This document shows positions 26,306 through 36,477 of a DNA stretch of 64,000 bases, piece after piece. The notes under the pieces were generated by a model. It saw nothing but the letters and a program-made list of their open reading frames with translations, did no database searches and was not told the DNA's origin. Position numbers and translations under genes: made by a program. Origin of the DNA: Saksenaea vasiformis B4078 (Eukaryota > Mucoromycota > Mucoromycetes > Mucorales > Saksenaeaceae); contig JNDT01002265.1 of NCBI GenBank assembly GCA_000697055.1, positions 1 to 64,000 on the forward strand. The letters run 5' to 3'. Within the stretch, counting starts at the first letter, position 1; every line of letters begins with the position of its first letter.

Positions 26306-26937
26306 TAATTTTAAAAAAGAAGTATAGTATTAGACATGTTCATTCTATCTTTTGATCCGTATATTTAACGGTTGTGTGACAACATACCAGGATAGCGCAC
26401 GGTGCGCCAATGTCATGGAGATCAACAATAACAAATGATTTTGATCTGATTTGATGAGAATACCATAGCGACACAAGTTTTAAGAGAACGCCAAGGGACC
26501 CCCCCCTGGTGTGTGGATGTGGCACCCAACTTCCTCTTTTGCAAATAGAAAGGTGACGCAGTTTTGAACGCCATTAGATTTGATAAATTTTCTGAGTAAC
26601 GCATAAAAACTCTTTTTTTTCTTCCAAAGCTATCTCCGTCCCCCTTTTTCTTCCCTGCTTTGCGTTTCCGTGCTCTCTCTCTCTCTTTTCTCTCTGTCAT
26701 TTTCTCCCATTTTCTCTCTCTTTCGCTATATATATACTCGCTCTGATATCTTTGTCAGTGAAACTAATTTTGTGCGTACAGTGCAGTCGTCCATTTACAT
26801 TGTCTTGTATCAGACCTGCTTTATTTTATTATTCACCACCTTCCCTTCCCCGTTTTCTTTTTTGTTTTTACATACCTAATTATTCAAGGTGACTTGTAAC
26901 TTTGATTACTTTCTTTTTCTCCCGTTAGAACGCAAAG
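26306..26937. promoter_or_regulatory. Promoter and CT-rich leader region of the HSF-type gene
   Basis: No coding is supported. From about 26610 to 26730 the plus strand is nearly pure pyrimidine with CTCTCT runs, and another T/C-rich block precedes the ATG at 26938. Long pyrimidine tracts just upstream of the start are typical for fungal genes whose transcripts have long 5' leaders. Confidence 0.4.
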
Positions 26938-28973
26938 ATGAAATCTGACAACTGCCAATACTTGATTGATTCAGCACAAGATCCAAATCGGTATTCACAT
27001 TATTCCGATATATCATCTCAACATGGCTCTAACAACGCGACTACTTCGCTACAACATTTTTCGATCAATGCTTTTCCACAACAACCTGAACAACCTTCTA
27101 CATCCATGATGGCCTATCAGTCGTCTGATCCAATGTGTACATCCGCCGAAAAAATGCAGCTTTCATCACATGACAAATCTCACCTGGTGAACACTGCCCA
27201 CATGTCATGGGCACTCCAGTCGCCACATACCCTGAGAGACAACTTTCCGCCAACAACCGATCTGGAATATGAAGAAATAATTCCTCATGAACGTGGGATT
27301 GCTGGATTTGTGTCGAAACTTTATCAGTATGTTTGAAATTTTCTGTGTTTTGACATCTCAAATGACTTATATTTTTACTATAGGAGTTTGGAAGCTGATG
27401 ATAATGGAGAAAAGTATGCCCGATGGTGCAAGCACAATGGCACTGACATGTTCATCATTGACTGTATCCCAAGTACGTTGTCTTCCGTTCCTTTTTCTCT
27501 TTTTTAGGAGAAGTTTGATTATTAACATAAACACTGGGTGGCTAGAATTTACTGAGACTGTGCTACCACGTCTTTTTAAGCACTGCAAGTTTGCCTCGTT
27601 TGTGCGACAGCTCAACGTAAGTTAGAGTAACCTGTAAGGCGAGCGCCGTTTTGAATTCTGAGTTTTTTCTGCAGATATACGGTTTTCAGAGAGATACAGA
27701 CGCGCGTAAATCTAAGGACAGCAAAGACAAGGAAACATGTCGTTGGTATCATCCCTATTTTTTACCTGGTCGACGGGATTTATTCCCTTTGATTCGACGC
27801 AAAACACCAGGGTATTCCCGAGGAAAACGAGCAAAGGCGCGAGAAGATCCAGAAACCATTTTGAACATTGGCTCCGGAGATGAGTCGGAGGAAGAGCCTC
27901 CACATCAACGACGGCGTTTGTCATCTTCCACTGTCTCATCTTCTACTGGCGTGAAACAACTACCCTTATCTCAACCGCAACAATCAGAGCAATCAACACC
28001 ACAACCCCCATCACAGCCACCACCACAACAACAGCCATCCCCCCAAATACAACATGAGCAGAGCCATCAACCACCATCAGAGCAGACACATCATCATCAA
28101 CAACAACAGCAACAACTACAACAGGAACAACAGCAGCAGAGGTTACACACAATACAGGAAAATCCGCAGGAACAGTACATGCAGCAGGAACCTATGCAAC
28201 CTACGCAGTCATCTACCACCTCAGCATCAGAATGCGTCAAGCTAGAAGCAGATGAGGGAGGACAAGATGACCTCCGTGCGGAGATCAAGCGAATCAGCCG
28301 TTCTTGCGAGAAGATGCAAAAAGTGCTGACGGCAAGAATGAACAAGGCATTTGCCGAAATGGAGGCACAAAGACAACGGATTGAGCAATTGGAAGCAGCT
28401 CTTCGACTCAACCGTACTGGCAGACCGCAACAACCAGAACAGCAACAACAGTACCTGGATACATGTGGTTATGTTGGCCCTTTTCAAGGTCCCTATGTCA
28501 ACAATCTACCGGTAACTACGGCACAAATCAAGACCAAGTTCCATGGTTACGATAATCATCACCCAAAATACAATTTACCACCACAACATCAACCCGTAAC
28601 AACACCTATGCATTGTACTGAGGCATCTCCATCTCAGTATAATTTCATGTTTCCTGCTCAAGAGGCACATGAAAGCAAAGGACGAAGTAATATGATGAAG
28701 CCTGTATCAAATGAAGGAGATATGATTTCACCAACGCCACCAGATGATCGTTCATGGGCATTTACAGTTCCAACTAATGGAAGCGCACCAACTACACCTC
28801 TAGAGAATCATGTATTTGACATGCACTCCTTGGGTGGTAAGTCACAGAAGCAATTTTAAGAATTGATTGAGCTAAACGTTATTTATTATCATTCTATAGC
28901 GTATACACCACAAGCTCCTCCTTCTCACCTTACTACTACAACTACTGGTACTATATCCGTTTCTATGCAATAA
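26938..28973 (+). CDS. HSF-type transcription factor with Gln-rich tail
   Basis: Five exons encode a protein with an HSF-type winged-helix DNA-binding domain at about residues 120-230. The exons join in phase across GFVSKLYQ / SLEADDNGEKYARWCKHNG / TVLPRLFKHCKFASFVRQLN / IYGFQRDTD. The signature LPRLFKHCKFASFVRQLN.YGF is clear, with the intron between QLN and IYGF. A basic segment, a Gln/Pro/His-rich region (about 27950-28200), then a predicted coiled coil (DDLRAEIKRISRSCEKMQK..EQLEAAL) for oligomerisation follow. The last exon after 28837 reads AYTPQAPPSHLTTTTTGTIS and stops at 28971-28973; without that splice the frame would end at 28859. It may be a heat-shock factor or a relative such as Sfl1 or Skn7; no response-regulator domain is present, which argues against Skn7. 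Confidence 0.9.
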
Positions 28974-29185
28974 TATATCTCTCTCTTTCTTCCTTTCTTT
29001 TTTTTTCTCTCTACTGTTTCTATATCCACCCTTTTTTCTTTCATCCCATCCAAAAACGCATATGACCACCAGCCACACATATTTTTCTTTGTATACCTTG
29101 AAGAGGAAATAATTTCTTTTTTACTTTTCACTGTTATAGTTTTCCATTTCTACTATATATCCTGTCGTTTTCTTAAAGCAAAAAA

Positions 29186-29186
<1 letters not shown>

Positions 29187-29216
<30 letters not shown>

Positions 29217-29220
29217 CAAC
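29187..29220 (+). repeat. (AAAAC)n microsatellite
   Basis: At least five tandem units of AAAAC within an A-rich tract in the 3' region of the HSF-type gene. Confidence 0.8.
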
Positions 29221-29392
29221 ACACAAAAAAAGAACAGCAAAACAAAGTACCAAAAAAAAAAAAGAAGTCAAGCACCACTCCCTCCATCTCTTTCGCATAT
29301 AACTTTGATATATAGTTCTTTTTTTTTTCTTTTCCCTATGGTTTTTTTTTCTTTTTCTTCTTTGTTTGTAACAGTTACTCTAAATAAAATGT

Positions 29393-29398
29393 TCATCG
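29393..29398 (+). terminator. Polyadenylation signal AATAAA after the HSF-type gene
   Basis: Canonical hexamer about 420 bases past the stop codon, following A-rich and T-rich tracts. The distance implies a long 3' UTR, or an earlier non-canonical site may be used. Confidence 0.3.
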
Positions 29399-32398
29399 TC
29401 ATCTATGATCCGTTACTGAAAAATACTTAATTCAATGACCGATAATGTCCCCCCAATTTCGCTTTTATTGCATAACCCCTATACATTAAAACTAAGCATT
29501 GGATATCGGGGTCCACTTAATTTTTCAGCAACGTGGTGCATGGTACGGGTGCAGAAAAAAAATTTTTTTTCTTTTGTAACGAATCGGTACTTCTTCTTCG
29601 CTTAGAGAAGATAGTGTTGTAAATGGAACAAGGGAAAGCAGATAACTTCTAGCAAGCCAAGAGGTTTGGCGAGACACTATGCAACGTCGCAGAAACCCAA
29701 AAAACCTTATTAAGAGTATACGGCAGAAATGTATGCACTTCTATCGTATCATTTTGATCTCATCGTCGTGGAGCGGGGAGGTACGGCTAGTGCTACTACT
29801 ACTACTACTCCATCTCAAATATGATTGATGTCCGAAGGAACGGTTGTTTCTAAACGACTGTTTTCTGATAAAAGTGAGGGTGGCATCCCAGTTGAGCTAC
29901 CAGTCTGGAACATAAGTATTACATACAGAGGGTTGATCATCTTGATTCCCTGTCAAGTGACCCTCAATGGCAAAATGCTTGTAACCCCTGCGCATTGGAC
30001 CTCCGCTGTCCATTTGACCTCCGACAGAACTGTCCAGTTTAAGCGAAGCCCCACGGGAACATTGGCCATTGCTTTCCGCTTTGACAACCGTATCACGCCC
30101 GCGTTACCACTGTGTAATCAAACAGGGATAAATAATCACCCTGTTGGGGGTTAGCTTCTTTTCTCAAGCAACCGAAAATTCCCCAGGATGGGGCACCTTC
30201 ATTCTTGGGTTCGTCTAACCTAAGATATAAACAAAACAAGGTTCAGCATAATGTCCCAATGTTTTTTCTGTTAAAAAGAAAGTGTGCTAAGCCAATGAGT
30301 AACCAGCGCAATCACGTCATTGCTCAGCTCAAAATTTACGATGGACACCCTTCCCACCGGCCCGATGCGATGAATATCAAATATAGAAACTCCTCCCTCC
30401 TAACATAGTAAATATCTGTATATTTGAAATAAAAAATCGCAAAGATATACTACAGAGGAAGACCGGCTATATTTTTCAGCTTTATTAAAATGATACATGC
30501 GTTTGTGTGACAGCAGCTCCACTATCCACTATGACATGAATCAAGTTTTCACACGGCAACTAAACAATAATGCCCGTAGTCCTCGGCAATCGCTCTTCTT
30601 TTAAGTTCATAGAACCTTAATTATTAGTTATTATACCATTTTTTTCTTATTTTTATTTTTATTTTTGCCTTATGTTACGTTGTAGTCTCGGTCTAAGACT
30701 AAGTGATCATCTGTTCAAATGTGGTCAATTATATTTTGCCGGAGAAGGAAGGTCTGGCATGTGGGTTACGGAAAAGTTTGTTATACTAGCTAGTTTATTC
30801 GGCTGATCCAAAGAACCGGGTCACACGAAGACAAGAAAAGGATGAGCTGAAGGATAGGTTAGTACTGGATTTGACCTAACAAGTATGTGCAACCTGGTCT
30901 TTATTTTTGTTCTTCAACAAAAGACGAGGAAGGCACCGTTGTGCTCAAATGTGATGAACAAAGCTAATCCACATGTGGGGTGACCTGTAAGATGGTCCAT
31001 ACGATCTGTTTTTCTATTCGTCAAACTTTGTTTTTTTTTTCTTTAGACCATAATGTGGGAACGGATTCCTTAAATGGCCAAATAGGGATGCTTGGGTAAA
31101 AAGATGCAGAGCATACAATGTATCAATATGTACAGCAATTTATTGATATTACCTGCATAATCATATGTTACCAAAAGCAACGTTTTGCTTCTCTCTTTGT
31201 TCATTGAAAGCCCGTTTGTTAGTGACCCAGAAAAACTGGTCCTAATGGGAACATGGCGGGTAACTACGAGCCACACTTTAGTTAGGTTCGTCACTCTGAT
31301 ACTTTGTTTTTGACATTGTTAAACTATCAACGTATTAAGAGAGAGAATGGAAGCACGTGTCCATATCGTACTCATGACACGAGACCTGCAGGATGCGGTT
31401 GATGAAAGTAAATGTCTTCCGATATCTGACTGTGAATCAAGCCGACCGGGCCGTGGCACTCCGCGAACGCCACTATGTGCGGATCTGGTGTCCATATATA
31501 TAAATAAGAAAAGCACAGGCTGTGTCACAACCCCATTTACTGGCAGTTGTGTCGCAGGAGCTGTTAGTTTGTGGAACCTCTTTCCTTTCTCTGTCTCCAC
31601 TAGGGCATGACATAAACCCGCGCAGTCTACAGAAATCCGATTTTTCGGCCCGTGTCAAGGTAACATTGGCGTCATCATTTCAACGTATTACCATTTGTAC
31701 CAAGCTGATCCTCTTTAAGTAATGAAATCTAGACTATCCTCCTGAAATGAATGCCCACGGGGCGCCAAGAGCATCAGACTGAACACAAAAATCATCCGGT
31801 TCCTATTCAAAATTTCTACTTTTATTTGAAACTCCATATACCTTTTATCGAACGGTTAGTCTTTCCCTTTCCGCTTATATTAATAGCTCCAAGTGTTACC
31901 ATGCTGTTTTCCCTTTTACTACCTGAAACGTATGCGGATGAACGACACCCTGAGACTATTTGAACATGTGGAGTGTCCGTCGCTAGCGAGAACATCGTGT
32001 CAAAGGTACCTTTCAACAGCAAAAGTTATCTACATCGAGTCGTACGTTGATTAACTATCGTAACGTCACTCATACAATTAGCCGAATCATCTGAAGCAGT
32101 ACTTCATGTAATCGCAGAACGTACTTCCCATTCAGGGACAGTGGTCTCTCATTGCTATTTTCCATAGCGTTCGCTTTTTCCAGAAAGATAAGCATATTTA
32201 TTTTTGACGGAGTTCATTGCTAAGTGCTTCTAAAGAAAACGCTTACGTGCGTGCTATCAAAGACAATCAAGAATTGACGTATTGAGTTGGCTGACTGAAG
32301 CATAGTTTATTTTTCAAACAAAGCAAACTGTAATAAACCACCGGTATCTGAATGCATAATTGGGACAATAGATGATAGTAATGATCAATAAGCGAATA

Positions 32399-32705
32399 TC
32401 AATTCTTCATCTTCCTCACAGTCGTGCCTTTATCTGTCGAAGACCGTTTCCGCTCTCCTCAGGGAACTAGTGTCATGTCCACTTTTGACAATGGATTTTT
32501 CTTTGATTTCAGACCTCCAATTCTATCGGCAGTTGTGTCAACAATATCCAATTCTAACCGTCATCTGCTTACTATCCTGATCTTGAAGGAGGATGGTAAG
32601 GTCATTCTATTCTTAATGGGATCACAGAGGTTGTTGGGGAGCACAAACGAATCCAATTGGATCAATAGATATACATTGGGCACGCGCTATAGTTATGCTT
32701 GATAT
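32399..32705 (-). pseudogene. C-terminal remnant of the PD-(D/E)XK-like element protein (copy A)
   Basis: On the minus strand this reads LLIQLDSFVLPNNLCDPIKN and, after in-frame stops, continues KVDMTLVP and RKRSSTDKGTTVRKMKN before a final stop at 32399. It aligns with the C-terminus of the longer copy at 34201-34510 (LDSFVLPSTIDDIVK, TVDMALVPKREWKRTSAEKG). Everything N-terminal to LIQLDSF is missing. Instead the sequence passes within about 20 bases into TGCATCGGCGATTCAAA, which in the longer copy lies just upstream of the start codon. It is therefore a relic with a large internal deletion. Confidence 0.65.
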
Positions 32706-32718
32706 TATATTTGAGAGT

Positions 32719-33340
32719 TACATGCATCGGCGATTCAAACCACGGCTCCGGAATTGCTCATTGTACAGCTCTGAACCGATGAAAGTACACTTCGTATTGG
32801 AGGAATGATATCAAATTGATGAGCATAACCATATTGTCAAGCCTAGCAGGATGATTATAGAATAATCACATTCCCGCATGACCGGACTCGCTACCCCCGA
32901 TTGCTTACTCAGAGCTTTACTGCTTGGTACGCGCTTCGCTACAGTCGATTCGCTTGTGTTAACCCCATTTTCATCTATTTCAAGTTTATTGATCTTTTCA
33001 TTTCTAAATTTGCGTACTTCAATCAGCGAAATGAAAGGAAAGCCGATAAAAGTAATACATAGAGATCGTTTTAACATGCTTGCGTACCACACCGCTCATT
33101 TACTTCTTTGTATTTAAAAACCGCAACACCGTATAGACAACGGTCAAACTTAGGAAGTGACATTCCCTAATGTGGACAAAGGTCATCTGGTCTCGGGCAA
33201 TGTATTCTTGTCTCTTCTACCAATAGCGAAAGCAAAATTTGCTTTAATAGCCAATTCGTATGAGTCATTGACGAGGAAGCCAATGCAAATCGGCCGGGTC
33301 AATCGTTGACAGTACATGAGGGTTGACATTAATGGAGTCT
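32719..33340. repeat. Element upstream flank, copy A (diverged direct repeat)
   Basis: Matches 36478-37463 in the same orientation with many substitutions and indels. Shared stretches include TGCATCGGCGATTCAAA, GGATGATAT.AA.TTGATGAGCA, TTGTCAAGCCT.GCA, TCGCTTGTG.TAAC, GTCAAACTTAGGAA and TCTTCTACCAAT.GCGAAA. The other copy carries extra sequence, including a tandem duplication. Confidence 0.75.
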
Positions 33341-33344
33341 GGAT

Positions 33345-34200
33345 AAATGAATGGCGTGTACTGAGTATGAGCTTCGGCACGGTAGCTATTGGATAGCGCA
33401 TCTTGAATCTCAGTCAACAGTCAAGAATAACTAAAAAGAGCTTGTAGAGAACGTTCATTTATCTATGAAAAAGACATATGTCAGCTATCTATCGCTATTG
33501 CGTTATAGAGAGATCAACAAAGAAAACAATGAGATTGTAAGATCAATGAGACTGTGATATTCTCTATTATTCAGGGAAGGTAGTTGTGTTCCAGCGATAC
33601 AGATGGGACTACGATGATGAAGACTTTGTAGATCAACCGTTTTGGTGTAAAAGTTTTTCTTCTATTGGTCTAGCGATTTCAATGTTGCAATGATAGAATT
33701 GTTCTATCATTGGCGTGGACCACAGGATAAATGCTCTTAGTCAGAGAGGGGAGTTTACACTAACGGGCCTGACTTTAAAGGTGTAGGTGCTGTATCAATT
33801 CTTTACTGGCGATCCTTCGGCCCATACTCCAACATCGCTTACTTGAGATGGACCTAGCATACCATCCTGATGGACATTTCCCCCGGCCTCCGATGTCCTC
33901 CTACCCTCGCAAGGCTTTCTGCTCTGGATCACCTCCATAGCTCACTTCCTCCCTCTTCCCTTCGTAGCTTCACCATCCTTCAAACCCATTATTACTTCCC
34001 AACGAAACCTACCCAACAGCCACCCGCAGCTTAATCTCTCACCTACCCGCACCGTTCCCTTTTTCCCTTTCTTTCTTTCCCTGTTTTCCTTTTCCCCGTT
34101 TCCGTGCAAGGGCTTTTTCCATTTCCTTTTTCTTTTGGACGGGACGAGATCGGACATGCTGAAAAGCGCATCGTTCACCATCATTCAATGAAAACTTTCT
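33345..34200. other. Spacer between the two element copies
   Basis: No gene is seen. Between about 33930 and 34140 the plus strand is rich in C and T (CCCTCTTCCC, CCCTTTTTCC runs), which makes a long antisense frame of Lys, Arg and Gly; I attribute that frame to base composition. Confidence 0.4.
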
Positions 34201-36429
34201 TTAATCTGCATCAATTCTTATTTTCTTCACCCTCGCGCCTTTCTCCGCCGAAGTCCGCTTCCACTCTCGTTTGGGGACGAGCGCCATGTCCACCGTCGAC
34301 AGCGTATTTTTTTTTTTGCTGTCATGCTTCTTTCGACTTTATGGACGGTTGAGTCAACGATGTCCTACGTACATCCATTAGATCTCCAATTCTAACCATC
34401 TTTTGCGTACTACCTTCAGCCTGAAGAACGACGACAGTATCATCCTGGTCTTAACGATATCATCAATGGTGCTAGGCAGCACAAAGGAATCTAGCTAGAT
34501 CAGCCGATATATACCATTGTAAGCAAGGTCCATTTTGAAAGTCTGACAATGATAGCCTATGCAACATGTCAATATCTCCGTCACGACCTATGGCAACCGA
34601 TCCATTTAATTAATAGTATTACCGTCAATCCAAATTCCACAGGTTACCGGCGCTTCGACGGAAGCATCTACCATTGCTTCAATCATTATTTTCAGTTCCT
34701 TTGCAATTTTCATGAAGTCATCGTTGCCTTGGTAGGTATCTGGTTGCTTAATTTCCACAGCCATAACGTCAAATCGATAGCCATGCGCCGAAGTGTACAA
34801 AGTAAAATCTGGCAAAAGTTGCTCGACCTTTCTCTTCCTTAGGGATAGTGTAGAGGACCCCGAACAGGCAGCCAGTTGCGAGTTAGCCCTTAGATAGGAC
34901 AATTATAGTGGAGAAAATACAGATTAGCAATAGTTATCAACATAACATGTTTAACGATAGCAGCAATTATTCGGTATTAAACTTACCACTTACAGCGTGA
35001 ATTAGGTCCATAAAATATGTTATCCAAGAAAGGAGCAACATGTTGGTGTACGAACGTGTCTTTCCCGTATCTACCATGCTGTGGTCCTTGCCTGATCAAA
35101 TTTCTTGTCAAGTCATACAAAACGTCCGCCGCCTTCATAAGCACAAAATTTTTTGATTCGGCTGCTTTGATCACTATCGATCCCAGCTTTGACTTAATTT
35201 GAAACTCGTCCTCAGAGTAAAATGCCTACACGTAGAAATAAACATCAGCGTCTGGGTAGCTGCTACTTTTTTGTTAGCTTACTTCCTGAATATCATTGGC
35301 CCAATTCAGTATGTCTTTCGGAACATTGCTAATGCTGCGGTCGATATGCAAGTCGTGGTATATGCACTCGATGTCCCGCGATGGAAGGGCCTCTACACAT
35401 GACGAATCGATTAAAATCGGAATGAAAAATATATGATCGATTGATCTAAAGAGTCGAGAAGATGCAATTAAGTTCCCAAATGTAATGAGTGCCCGCAGAC
35501 TTACAAATTTCGAGCTGGTTTCAGCTCTCGGTGTTTCTTTTGATTGTTATGTGAGATCGATTTTTGGCGATAGCTGAACAGAACATCAGAGACGCTGATG
35601 CCGTCGGTATGCCACTGATAATGATTACAATTAATCCAATTTTTACAGACTCCATTTTTCTTACTTTTTCTGAATCCTCAATGTCGTCTTCAGTATCTTT
35701 TCCATTGCCTTCTTCAACATGGATAGTTGTTCTAGTAGAGCGTCGTGGAGTGGAATCAATGCTTGAAAAACTGTTATCGTTGTCCTCAAGGTCTGTTCTT
35801 CTGTCCTACGAAAACAAAAGAGCAGAAGATGCATTAGATTCGTACGTTCAGGTCACAGTTACTAGTACCAAATCGCCTAAATTGTCGCCCGCTTCAGACA
35901 ATTTTGTCTCGCTTGTTGTTGGCAATGAGCAATCAGATGAAACAGCCTTGTGGTCGATGTTAAAGATTTGTTCTCCGCTGTTTATATTCGTGCCTATCGT
36001 CACAGACGTAGGGGCCGCTGGAAGCTGTTCGGTAGACCTATTCGTATGAATCAAAAGAATAGCACAGTTATAACATCCTAACTGTTTCTCTTCGGCGCGC
36101 ATACCTTTCCTTCCCCTTCATTTTTGCGGTCATGGTAGTCTTGAAAGCTGTTTGCTATAATATATTAAAAATAAGTTTAAAAATATTTCTATTGTAATAA
36201 CGTTATTGATACAAAAAATAGCGCAGCCTACTCTCAGCCTATTCAGGTATTCACTTGCAGCCTTCTTCTTTTTTGGTTTTGCTGAATTACATGCTATAAA
36301 GGAAAGATCTCTCTTGACTCGTTCCACTACATCAGTAAAAGGACCTGATGGTTCGCTGTAACTTCGCAAAGCATCAAAGAGATCCCACTTGTGGACGGCG
36401 GTCTTGTCAAAATAGCTTCCATTCGGCAT
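34201..36429 (-). pseudogene. Decayed gene for a PD-(D/E)XK nuclease-like protein (copy B)
   Basis: Splicing by eye from the ATG at 36429 gives MPNGSYFDKTAVHKWDLFDA, a Lys-rich helix, and a Ser/Asp/Glu-rich linker (about 35660-36060). A core follows: NWANDIQEAFYSEDEFQIKS, GKDTFVHQHVAPFLDNIF, then Pro-Asp at 34807-34812 and Glu-Ile-Lys at 34747-34755, 17 residues apart, then GIWIDGYHCQTFKMDL and NGIYRLI. Pro-Asp..Glu-x-Lys with this spacing is the active-site pattern of PD-(D/E)XK nucleases; the assignment is inference from the motif. A TAG at 34495-34497 interrupts the frame where copy A has CAA (Gln). Homology continues past it (LDSFVLPSTIDDIVK) to a final stop at 34201. Linker splice sites are the weakest part. 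Similar proteins are, as far as I know, repeated in Mucorales genomes. Confidence 0.65.
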
Positions 36430-36477
36430 AAAAGGCGTGCATCACTGGAATCTTCTCATGCGGATAGGAATTACTTG

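Larger units (their letters stand above)
28974..32398. other. 3.4-kb gene-poor stretch with A-rich tracts
   Basis: It begins with the HSF 3' region: a (AAAAC)n run near 29190-29220, further poly-A and T-rich blocks, and AATAAA at 29393-29398. One plus frame (29825-30154, 109 codons) and a few others exist but show no motif I can name. From about 29.4 kb on the sequence looks like decayed, unselected DNA leading into the element copies at 32.4-37.5 kb. Confidence 0.4.

Noticed and set aside
29179..29260. Short regular repeats that might suggest an array
   Set aside because: They are a simple (AAAAC)n microsatellite in a eukaryotic 3' region and not CRISPR spacers.
29825..30154. Plus-strand open frame of 109 codons
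   Set aside because: No recognisable motif, no splice-linked neighbours, and set in decayed-looking DNA. I considered a mobile-element remnant but saw no transposase or terminal repeat.
32424..32702. Plus-strand open frame of 92 codons
   Set aside because: Antisense to the element remnant (copy A), whose minus-strand text aligns with copy B.
33942..34184. Minus-strand frame rich in Lys, Arg and Gly, looking like a nuclear basic protein
   Set aside because: Caused by a CT-rich plus strand; composition artefact with no partner exon.
34104..34352. Plus-strand open frame of 82 codons resembling the one at 32424
   Set aside because: The resemblance comes from the shared element C-terminus on the minus strand; the plus frames themselves are not collinear genes.
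35564..36049. Plus-strand open frame of 161 codons
   Set aside because: It lies antisense to the acidic linker exons and introns of the PD-(D/E)XK-like copy B; the minus strand has splice-linked, conserved coding.
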